This document shows, in pieces, positions 22,976 to 32,529 of a stretch of 64,000 nt of DNA (positions are counted from its first letter, which is position 1; each line of letters begins with the position of its first letter). The position numbers and the translations under genes are program-made. The stretch spans positions 1 to 64,000 of the forward strand of contig CALSCQ010002614.1 in assembly GCA_943704525.1 (NCBI GenBank). The letters are read 5' to 3'. The notes below the pieces were generated by a model. The model made no database searches and was not told the DNA's origin. It worked only from the letters and a program-made list of their open reading frames with translations. Origin of the DNA: Pigoraptor vietnamica (Eukaryota > Opisthokonta > Filasterea).

Positions 22976-25081
22976 TCACGTGTGCGCACGGAGGGTGCCG
23001 TAGATGAGGAAGTGGATCCCGCACCCGTTGCACAGCACGTCGTTGTTCGGCCCCTTGCGCCAGACGCGGCTCTCCGTCGCCTTGCACGTGGAGCACCCCT
23101 TCACCGCCGCAGCTCCCCGGTGCGTCGCCCCGCCAATGTGCGTCGCTTTGTGCCCGTTGAGCGAGTACACGCTGTGGAACGACCGCCCGCACGTGATGCA
23201 CACGTAGGGCCCGCCGTCCTTCTTCGATGGCCGCGGCGGAATGCGATCCAGCGGCACCTTAACGCTGCCGCTCGAAGGCGGGGGCGGCGCCGGTAGCGGA
23301 ACTTTGCTGCGCGCAGCCTTCCCCTTCTCGCGGTCGCTGTCGCGGCTCTCGCGCTCGCGTTCCCTGTCCTTCGACAGGAGGACATCCTCCGGCCGCTTCT
23401 TGCCCCGCGACAGCCGCCCGTCGTTATCCAGCTCAGTCGGGCGATACATGCCGTTCTTGGTGTAATAGATCCCGCATGCGTTGCAGAGATCCTCGTTGTA
23501 GCGTCCGTGGCGCCACTGCGTCGTTTGGCGCGTGCCGCAGTTGCCGCACTTCTTGGAATCGTGCGACACGAGCGTCCGGTGGGGCGCCGCCGGCGGTGCG
23601 GGAGACGACGCGACCGGCGTGTTGCCGCTTGGTGTACCCCTCCGCGGCGCATCCGTCCCTGTCGCTCCGATGGGATCGCGCACGTCACGCCGACGGCTGC
23701 CACGTGAAGGACACACAAAGTTAAAATCAGCACGAAGAAACAAGACGCATCTCGCCAAGCAGTCGCACGCACGCACGTACCGGTAACGGGACATGTACTC
23801 GTGGTACTTGGCGCTCTGCGTCTTCTTCCACTTATAGTAGTGGGCCACAATTGCACCGAGCGGCTTTCCCATCTGAGTTTCAACACGAGCAGGGGTCAAC
23901 GAAAATGCCGGCGCGAAAATCCAAGACAACTGCAACACCCACCGTGCGTGAAATGCGCCGGAAATCCTTGCCAAACGTCGCAAACGCGGCGTCATACGCG
24001 CGCCGTTCGTCAGGGCGGAGCGTGTCGGGACGAGCCACGCCGCAGTGCGTGCACGGATTGTCCGGCTCCGTCGTCACCAGCTCCGCCACGGCCTGGCGCA
24101 GGTTGTAGCGGTTGCGCATCAGGACGTCGAGCGCGTGGTCCGGATGGACGCCGCCGCCGCACACAATGGGACTCGCGGCCAGCTTGAGGTAGTCGTCCAT
24201 CGCGGCCATGACGTCCTCTTCAATGGCTTCCGGCGGCGTCCACACGAGCACACCCTCCTGCAATCGCGAGGGTAATGGGAACTCGATCAGTGAGTCGCAC
24301 GGCGTGAGACAAGAAAACTGTAGTTTCTCACCAGCACAAAAAAAAAATAAAGTTGAATCTCACACAGGATACGCACCTTGCCACGGCCCTGGCCCATCAT
24401 GCTCTGCGGCCCCTTCCACGGCGGCACGACGCACTGGTACGCCTCGCCCTCGCGTATGTGCATCTTGGGGTCGCGCCGAATCCCAAAATAAACCTCCTCT
24501 GGATCCGGTTCGTTGAGGGGCATCTCCACCGACGCCGTCACGGGTCCATCCCCCTCTGCCGCTTGTCCGTCCGCCGCCCCCCCCTGTCCGCCCGCAGCTG
24601 TACCGTCAGCCGCGGATGCAGCTTGCGTCGTGCCTTCAACGGCCGTTGCCTCATCTCGGGGCGCGCCCCCCGCGGCATCTCGGTGCAAGGAGGTAGACGT
24701 GAGGCGCATCCTGAGCGCAACTTTCGCTGAAACGGGCGCGCTCGGCACGGGCTCCGCGGGGACGGCGCCCGCCTTGCCTGGCACTGCATCGCTGCCATCC
24801 AGCGCGCCGTCGACGGATGGCTCGTCCGTCCGCGCGCGCTTCGAGGCTGGCTCGTCTTCCTCGGCACCGGAACGACGGCGGACGGCGCGCATGCGCTGTC
24901 TCTTGCCGGCGGCGTCATCGCGTGCGGCCGCCGGGGGCGAGTCGGCCCCTTCCCGCTCTTTTCCCTTGCCGGACCCGTCGCCGGGCTTGGGATCGCCGGC
25001 GGAGCCTTTCGACATGGCCTTGGCCACGTGGTCGACCAGCTCGACAAGCTCCTTCCTGAAGTTTTTCGCAAAATTGGCCAT
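22976..25081 (-). CDS. ELM2-SANT-GATA-C2H2-GATA chromatin protein
   Basis: The first exon is a 200-residue low-complexity region with nuclear-localisation-like KRQRMRAVRRR. It then reads EVYFGIRRDPKMHIREGEAYQ-VVPPWKG, an ELM2-like start. The next exons have EGVLVWTPPEAIEEDVMAAM and RYNLRQAVAELV (end of ELM2), a short CTHCGVARPDTL insert, then DERRAYDAAFATFGKDFRRI and GAIVAHYYKWKKTQSAKY (SANT). The last exon has a GATA finger (CGNCGTRQTTQWRHG then LCNACGIYY), a C2H2 finger (VCITCGRSFHSVYSLNGHKATH) and a second GATA-like finger (CSTCKATESRVWRKG then LCNGCGIHF). ELM2-SANT recruits class I histone deacetylases in animal MTA, RERE and CoREST proteins; the role here is inferred. The start is the ATG at 25081; an earlier in-frame Met is possible. 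About four exons. Confidence 0.88.
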
Positions 25082-26523
25082 TGCCCACGCGCTGTCGGGA
25101 GGTCCGAGCTGTTCGCCGCGGCCTAGCGAAAACAAGCGGGGAGTGGTTATCTGGGGCGTGATCATGGCCATAAAAAACTCGCAGAAACACCAAAAACAAA
25201 AGACACACAAAGAAAATCAGCGCAGGGCAATGTACCTCCAGCGGGCGGCAACGCTGAGCTTGCGGCGCAACGGGATGCTCCGCCGCAGAAGAGCGCACGT
25301 GACACCCAGCGGTGATGAGACGGGCCAAAAAAAAAAGGCTCAATCAAACGCAAAAGACAAAAATAGCGGCCAAAAGGCGCAGAAAAACGTGCGCGACACC
25401 CGAATATCTGGCGGTTTTTCGCGCGCGCGGAAGATGGCGCGGCCGCAATCTGTTTTTTCCGCACACGCGTATTGCTGCGACACCGTGACCGAGCCCGCCA
25501 AGCGACGGCCACCGCCCAGCGCTCCTTTGGCCCCTCAGAACACGCCGGATCGCATCAGAGACCTCGCCCGTGCGGCCAAAAAGACGCCCTGGCAAGAAGA
25601 AGCGAGGAAAGGGCTCTTTTGTGGAGTTCCCCGCGGCCGGCGCTGCGTGCGATGGCGGGGAACGGATCTGCGGGCGAAGAACCGGAGCTACGGCGTGGCA
25701 TTCTGGCTGCCAGCGAGTGCGGGACAAGGTGAGGGTTATCCGTGCGCGTCAGCGTGGATGTTACGGTGTGGCCTAAGGTGAGTGTTAGCCTCGCCCTGCG
25801 TAAGGTGGATGTTATATCGCGGTGCTGGGTGAGGGTTAGCCGCGCCAACCCGGCTCGGTGGAGGGTGGGTGTTACTGTTTGGTGTAAGGTGGGTGTTACA
25901 TGCCCCGTTCCATTAATTTTATGAAGGGGTGGGGCACAGCCGGACATATATTTATTTTGTGCCATGGTTTGTATGGATTTTGTATGGATTATCACATGAT
26001 TTTTTTCGCTGTGCCGCTGTCACACATTTCGGGCGCCAAATTGTCGCCTCAGCCGACTGTAGTTCATATCAGCCGAGGTCGGCGCGGTCGCCGCCGGGCG
26101 GCCCTTACGGTCAGTACGGCTCGGCGTACAAGGAGAAATCTCAAACAAGATGGCATAGAACTGAACTTGGCCAGCCCGGCATCCAACTCCCGATTCGGCT
26201 TCACTCGGCTGAGAACCGCCTGACAGCCGGTCAGCCAGAACCGGGGCCGGCCGGCTGCACTCGGCCCGCGCCAGCCGGCGGCTGCCCGGCGCGTGCGGAC
26301 TGACACTGAGCTCGCTCAAAGATACATGTACTCTTGGTGTGCACGAACCATGCCAGCCGGCAACAACTGCGACAGATTTCCGGCTGGCGACAAAATCTTG
26401 TGAAGCCGAGTTGTGTTAGTCACGTGGCCAAATGAGTCATGTCTCCGATGACGTCATGCAGAAGGAGCTGAAGTACTGAAGCCGAGCGTGTCGATGGAGT
26501 GTGCGCAAGACACTGCCGGCACA
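25082..26523. other. Long divergent intergenic region with degenerate repeats
   Basis: This is the longest gene-poor stretch in the window, 1.44 kb. It contains several A-rich runs (25180-25400) just 5' of the ELM2 gene, a degenerate tandem array (25726-25905, listed separately), a less GC-rich block (25910-26040), and a GCCGGCT/AGCCGGC-rich block (26200-26400). I find no exon with family resemblance. Open frames on both strands are short and of skewed composition. Confidence 0.6.
25726..25905. repeat. Degenerate tandem repeat, GGTGRGTGTTA-type core
   Basis: At least six imperfect units share a core like AAGGTGAGGGTTA, AAGGTGAGTGTTA, AAGGTGGATGTTA, GGGTGAGGGTTA, AGGGTGGGTGTTA and AAGGTGGGTGTTA. 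Units are about 25-40 bp apart with variable spacers. It ends at ACATGCCCC before a less GC-rich block. It does not match a telomere repeat exactly, though GGGTTA occurs twice. Confidence 0.75.
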
Positions 26524-27659
26524 ATGGGCGTTCGTGTCGCAAGTGCGGTTGCCGCCGTCGCCGCCGTTGCGGTCGCCTATTATGCATGGCATTATGGTCG
26601 CAAGCGTCCAAAGAAGCGGTCCGTCGGTCAAGGGAGTGTTGGTGAGGGATCGGAGCGTTCGTGACGTGCCACGTGTCCGGCACTTGATCGTTCACACTTT
26701 TTGCGAACACAGAATCCGCAGCGATTCCGAGCGTGACCGACGCTGTGGCAACACGTGGCGCCGCCGAGTCTTCCGCTCTGACAAACTTTGATGTGGGTGC
26801 CGTGCTGGCGGACATACCGCGGCTCGACGGCGCTTCGGCTGCGGCTTTAGTAGGCACCCTCGTTTCCGATAGCGCCACGGCAGCGGACCGCGTGAGCACG
26901 CTTGTCACTGTCGCAAATGCCGCCGCTGTGGGGTCGGGCAGTCAGGCAGCCGTTCGCGATGCCGGCGGACTCGAGGCTGTTATGCGCTTAGTGTCATCTC
27001 GCAACGACGACGAGCGCTTGGCCGCGCTGCGTGCCTTTGCGAATCTCGCCGTAAACGAAACGAACCAGGACACTCTGTTCGCCGGCATCCCCGCCATTGC
27101 GCGGCTGCTGGACTCTGCCCGCGTGGACGTGGTGATCGCCGCGTGTCGCTGCCTCCTCAACATGAGCGTGCGCGATGACTTCCACCACGTTGTGCGCCGC
27201 ACCGCCGCAGCAAAGTCCCTGAACCGGCTCATTCAAGCCGCACTGCAAGCGCGTCGGAAGCAGCGCCCCTCTGCTGCGCTCGTGCGCGTCTCGCAGGACT
27301 ATTACGAGCGACGACCTGTCGATGCGTGCATGTATGAGGCGGTGCGCGTGGCCGTGAACATGGCGTGCAACAGTGAGAGTGCGCGATGGCTTGCAGACGC
27401 AGGCGTCTTCGCGTCGTGCGTCGACGTCGCACTCGATTGGCCGGCGACTGGTGCGGGAATGGACGGCGACGTCCTGCAAAAGGCTGCCGCGACGATTGGT
27501 CACGTTGTCGCCGCCCACGCAACTGCGCCGTTCCTTACTCCTGATGACCTTGGGCGCGCAACCGAGGCAGTCGATCGCCTTGCTTTATGTGACGACTCGG
27601 ATGCGCGTGAGTTCGCCGTGCGGGCGTCGCTGGCGCTGCGGGCCATCGCGCACGGCTAG
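26524..27659 (+). CDS. ARMC10/ARMCX-like membrane-anchored armadillo protein
   Basis: Two exons, 26524-26641 and 26713-27659, give 354 residues; the junction phase is exact (G|AA). The first exon codes for a signal anchor: MGVRVASAVAAVAAVAVAYY followed by the basic AWHYGRKRPKKR. A single N-terminal helix with basic flank is typical of mitochondrial outer-membrane anchoring. The second exon holds armadillo-type helices: AADRVSTLVTVANAAAV, RNDDERLAALRAFANLAVNE, ARVDVVIAACRCLLNMSV and YEAVRVAVNMACNSE. The layout is that of animal ARMC10/ARMCX proteins, which affect mitochondrial traffic and shape. The length matches, but ARM repeats are common and orthology is inference. The stop at 27659 is only 65 bp from the stop of the convergent Abraxas-like gene. 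Confidence 0.8.
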
Positions 27660-27724
27660 GTGGCTAATGGGACGTCGTTGCAAACACGGGCCTGCGCCGT
27701 TTCTCGGCGGACTCCTATTTATTG

Positions 27725-29280
27725 CTACAAATCGATCAGGTTGCCCTCCACTTTCGGCGGGCGTGCGAGCGCATCCTCCATGCTCATGACTTCTGCGAGG
27801 GGACAAACGGCCGCGTGATGAGACTTTACGGAGCGCGCGCACGCAATGCACGTGAACGGGCGGTTGCACGCACCTTTCAACCGCCCCGCCCTCAACGCCA
27901 CAATCGCCTCGTCACTTTGCGCCACCTTTTTCGCAAGCGCCTGCGAGGGCGGCATATTAAACCACATTAGGACCACATGGACGCGAGTACATTGAACCCT
28001 CGCGCATCGCACCTCGATTTCATCGATGGTCGTCGCGCACAGGCTTTGCGCGCTCACGGCATCGACCGTCCAGCCCTGCTGCGGCGCACCAGAGTCGTGC
28101 GGCGACGAGGGATCCTCGAGCTTGGGGGGTGCGCCCACGATGTTGTCGCCGGCCGCCGTGCGGTACGGGCGTCGCTTAGACTGGCCGATGTTCACGACAG
28201 ACAGGTGCGACTGTTTCACGCGATTGGCAGCCGAAACATCCTCGCCGTCAGCGTGAGGCTGCCCGTAGAACGCGGCGTAATTGAACGTGTGCGCTGCGCC
28301 GGCGTCTCTTTGCCACGCGGAAAACACAAGGCAACTTGTGACCGGGCACTTGCTGCGATCCGTCACACAACGGCGCGTGAGTACCGCAACTAGCAAAATG
28401 AGACCGAACAGACCCCGCAGAAACACGCGACGGCAGCACCCACATTTCTGCCCTGAGCAGCCGCTCAAGGGACGCCTGAATCATGTGGTCGCGCAAGGAC
28501 ATCTGCGACGCAGACGACAGTGAGCGCCGAGGCGTCTGAAGCAGCTGGACAGCAACGCCAATTTCCCCCTCCGCCCTAACCACAAACCCACGCAATAACC
28601 CACGCACACCCCTTCGAGTACCCCACCCAAGGCACGGCATGCAGTTGCGGCCTCATTCGCACCTGCAGGGTCGCGCTTCTCCTGTGCTTGAACCACCCGA
28701 CAACGCCCTCAAGGCCCTCATCGCCAAGGAGATACAGAAGCCGCCGCCGGTCAATGTCGGCGGTGCCGGCTGCAATGGGCAGCCCTCCGGGTAACGGAAG
28801 GTGGCCCGTGATGAGCACGCGCAGCTGCGTGTACTTTCTTTCCTGCAAGGCCATGAAGTCTCAGGCAACAGTAGACACCGTGCAGCCAAGCATCAAAGTC
28901 GGGTACGCCCACACATTACATACGCATGCGCACATGCGCAAGCACGAGCACCGTCAGTCGCTACGTCATACACGCACACACGCACAGACACGAGCATGCA
29001 CGCACACGCACGCTCGTGGCACCATCGCAACGAGTCTAAACGAAAGACTCACCGCGTCGTTATCATTAATCTCGCGGATGACAGTGGATGTGACTGTTCC
29101 CAATAAAAGACCCTCCTGGGGGAGTACGACAGCGAGCGTTAGTAAAATACCGGTCGCGCAAGCAGAGCAGTTTGACAACTGGGCGAGGGTCGGTGGCTTA
29201 ACACAAAGACGCACCCCGTCGCCATCGCTGTCGGATACGGTGAACATGAGCGCCGCAAGTGCGGGCCCGTGTAGCCGCAT
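27725..29280 (-). CDS. Abraxas/ABRO1-like MPN-minus scaffold
   Basis: Abraxas-family proteins are catalytically dead MPN partners of the BRCC36 K63 deubiquitinase (BRISC and BRCA1-A complexes). Segments match in order: RLHGPALAALMFTVSDSDG and PQEGLLLGTV (the opening MPN strands), LLYLLGDEGLEGVVGWFKHR and LQVRMRPQLHAVP (the GWYxxRR region), then LRDHMIQASLERLL and VTSCLVFSAWQRDA, and HTFNYAAFYG and RVKQSHLSVVNIGQSKRRPY. No JAMM HxH...D motif is present, as expected. The C-terminal exon adds a Cys/His cluster, CIACARSVKSHHAAVCPLAE, then EGNLIDL-TAG. This is not the coiled coil plus BRCT-binding phospho-motif of human Abraxas. The start ATG is at 29278-29280. About six exons; exon edges in the middle are approximate. 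Confidence 0.75.
28964..29013. repeat. (AC)n-type simple repeat in Abraxas-like intron
   Basis: CACACACGCACAG-like run on the + strand, TG-rich on the sense strand of the minus-strand gene. It is imperfect, with CG interruptions. Confidence 0.75.
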
Positions 29281-29600
29281 GTGAAACTTTGTCTCCATGC
29301 TTGCGTCAACGGGAAAACGGCAAACGAGTGGCGTCGAAAACGGCTCGTCTTGGGCGAAAAGAGCCTTCACCTTTCGCTTGTTACTCGTTACTTCCCCACC
29401 CCGGATGAATCAGGCGGCAAGTTTAAAAAATTTGAATTTGCTGACGTCCTACGCAAGAACTGAACCTGCGCGGCGAAGTCTTTTGTAGTTGTGACCCTCC
29501 ATATCGAACGCCGTGGACTTACGAAGTTACCTAACGGCTGTAATAACTGGTGAAACGCACTCTGAGGGAGCGGGTTTCGGCCCGAGTCGACCTGCAGAAG
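29281..29600. other. Divergent spacer, Abraxas-like / PRC1-like genes
   Basis: 320 bp between divergent ATGs, noticeably richer in A and T near 29380-29450 (TTTAAAAAATTTG) than flanking exons. It presumably contains both promoters. No other feature was seen. Confidence 0.5.
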
Positions 29601-32398
29601 ATGGCAAGGTGTGTCTTGTGCGTGGAACCAAGTCACTGGCCGCGTGTCTCGTGTGCCGAATCTGACCGAACTGTTCGTCCCAGTCTGGAAGCGCACGTCG
29701 GCAATATTGCGCAACAAGCGTCCATGCGCCTTTCGAAAATTTGGGATGAGATGGGGCTCGATGAGAGCGAGCGACGCGGACGAGCGGCAGAAGCCTTTCG
29801 TGCGGTCGAGGAGGCATTTTCGCAGCTGATTGCGAGCGAGACTTCACGGCGGGACACAATGCAGGCGGCCGTTCACGAACACGTGTCGGCCATAGCGCAG
29901 ATTGCATCAGAACTGGGGGAGCCGATGGTCGTCGTGGTGCTGTCGCCTGCGTCCGGATATCAGCTGACGCCCGGCCTCGCCCGGCTAAGCCTGCAGCGGC
30001 AGCACGAGGCCCTTTCGCGTCGACTCGACGATCTGGAGCGGATGCGGTTCGAGAGGATAGAGACAATGACGCGGGCACTCTCTCGCATAGAGGCACTGGA
30101 GGCGCTCATCTCGCTCGAAGACGACACGGAACCCCACGCGCACGCGCACGCGCCGCAGCTATCGACGCAGCAGCTCGAGCGCCTGCAGGGACGGTTGGAC
30201 GCACTTGAGAAGGAGCACATGCGCCGGGCAGGCGAGGCGCGCGAGCACATGGCGGCGGTTGTTGCGCTGTGGCGGGAGCTTGGCGAAGGCGCGGTCTCGC
30301 CGTTTGAGCGGACTGTGCTGCGCGCGGCAGAGGAGGGGGAGGCTGGTGCGCGGCGGTCCCTGCCACTGTCGGACGGCAACATGGCATCGCTAAAGCAGCT
30401 TCGGAGCTCGCTCGAGGGGGAGCGTCGCGCGCGGCAGGGCACGCTCTCGCAAATGGTCGCGCGCATTCAGACGCTGTGGGAGCGGCTGGACGTGACGGTG
30501 ACCGAGCGCGAGGGCTTTGCTCGCCGGAACGCAGGGCTGTCACGCAACGCCATGGAAGCGGTGGGCACTGTGCTCGTCTGCAGTTGCAGAGTAAGCTGCT
30601 TGCGAGTGGTGTGGTAGTAGATGAAGAATGAGCACATAAATGCGCGCACCGCACACTCACATGCGCACACACACTTTCTCACCACACGCACGCACGCAAG
30701 CACGCACACACGCACACGCACTCACACGCAAAAAAATGCTCGTGAAGGGATTTTCATCTGTCGTGTGAGGAATTCCATCTCCGAATCCTCCGTCGTATGA
30801 CACCCATCCAACCCTCCGCCCGCGCAGCACCGCAGCGAACTCGCGCGCCTGGAGGGCTTGAAAGCCGCGAATGTCGCCAAATTCGTGTCCATTGCGCGCG
30901 AGGACTTGCGGCGGGCGTGGAGCCGCTGCTTTGTGAGCGAGGAACAGCGCGCGCTGTTTCCCGCCTTCGACGCCGACTGTCCGATGGACGACGACGAGCG
31001 CCTGCGTGCGTTGGAGGAGGAGACGGAGCGGCTCGTGGCGCACCGGCAGGAGCATGAGGAGCTGTACGCGGCGATTGAGCGGCGCATGTGGGTGGCGTTG
31101 GTCCGGCAGGGGCCTTATTGGATGTATTAAGCGTTGCGAGTTAATGGAATGGTCCAGTAGAACAGTCGTGGCGCGATCTCTTCCCCGTTTTGAATTTGAC
31201 CTTCGGCACCCTTCCCTATAACACCCCACAGGCTCTTATGGGCGGAACTGGAGCGCATGGAGGTCGAGTCGACGGACCCCACGCGCCTATCCAACCGCGG
31301 CGGAATGCTGCTGAAGGAGGAGAAGCTGCGAAACTCGATTGTGCGCGAATTGCCGCGGCTGCGCGACCGCATCGCCGCCCTCATCGCGCACTTTGAGGGA
31401 AGCACCGGAAGGCGAGTTCTCCCTCTTCGCACTCTGCTAACTAGCACTGATGCAGACGCACTTTGAAGCCCCTCCATCTCGCGCGACACCCAACACGCAC
31501 TGTTCAACGCAAAATTCACGCACGTGTGTTGACTTTTTTCGTCGCTGCACAATGCCGCGCAGGTACTTTCTCATCAACGGCGAGCGATATCTTCACGTGA
31601 TGGACGACGAAGAAGAGGAGCACCGCAAGTTCAAGGAGGACAACAAGCGGCAGCGGCAGCGCGCGCGCGAGGACAATGTGTCCGAGTCTGCCGCGTCCGC
31701 ACCCCCGCTCACCCCGGGCAAGAAGGCCGCGCAGACGCCCGTGGGCAAGTACAAGACAATGCCGACGACGCCCGCGAGCGCGCGCAAAGGCCCGTCGGCG
31801 CACGGGGTCGCTGCGTCGGCGATTCCGACACCGGCACGCAAGCCCAGCGCATTGCAGCCGTCCGCTTCGGCACGGTCTGCGGCCGCACCGACGACGCCGT
31901 CCAAGGGACCGGGGCAGCAGCAGCCCACAACGCCCGGTGTAGTGACGGTGTGTTGGCTATCAGTGTGCTGACTCATGTCACGACGTCAGTGCATCAGTAT
32001 GTATTGAGACTTGGCCATTCAACGCAGGCGCAGTCGCGCGTTCCTGTTGCCCGCCGCATCCTTGGCGAAGTGGCGCCCCAGCAACAGCTCGCCGTCGCGC
32101 CGACACCCACAAAGCCCGCGCACGCACCGCCGTCGTACGCGCCACAACAGCGAGCTACGGCTCCGTCCGCGGCCGATTTTGACTTTGCCGCGTTCGCCGA
32201 AAACGCGGGGACGGACGACCTCTGCTCCTACGACGACTTTGAGGTGGGTATTGCGCGAACAGCGACGACTGCCCGCACAACCCGCTGACACGCGCACACT
32301 TCCCACGTCCCACGCAGTTTGAGCTCAACCAGTCCAATATGAAGTACCACCGAAGCTCCGAAATGCCCCCCGCTTACGGCGGATACGGCCACTGCTGA
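29601..32398 (+). CDS. PRC1/Ase1/MAP65 microtubule-bundling protein
   Basis: MAP65-family proteins cross-link antiparallel microtubules in the spindle midzone and are needed for cytokinesis. After an 8-nt first coding exon (ATG at 29601) and a 75-nt intron, RLSKIWDEMGLDESERRGRA begins a dimerising coiled coil that runs through about 300 residues (ERIETMTRALSRIEALE, LERLQGRLDALEKEHMRR). The conserved spectrin-like microtubule-binding part follows: LKAANVAKFVSIAREDLR, then LWAELERMEVESTDPTRLSN and RGGMLLKEEKLRNSI, as in PRC1. The C-terminal tail is basic, Pro/Ala/Thr-rich with several TP sites (PPLTPGKK, MPTTPASAR, PTTPSKG), which fits CDK control of PRC1. It ends GGYGHC-TGA. About seven exons. 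Confidence 0.9.
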
Positions 32399-32529
32399 GC
32401 CCCAGTCCTAGCGACTACCGGCTGGCCGGTGGCATGGCATCGCAGCGTGCGTGCGCGTGCAGCGTCGCGTCTCGCAGCGTATCCCGCGATAATAACACAC
32501 ATGCGTCTGTTTGCCACTCGCGCACACAA

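Noticed and set aside
25726-25905. Interstitial telomere tract
   Set aside because: GGGTTA occurs only twice and the units vary in length and sequence; no telomere repeat is regular here.
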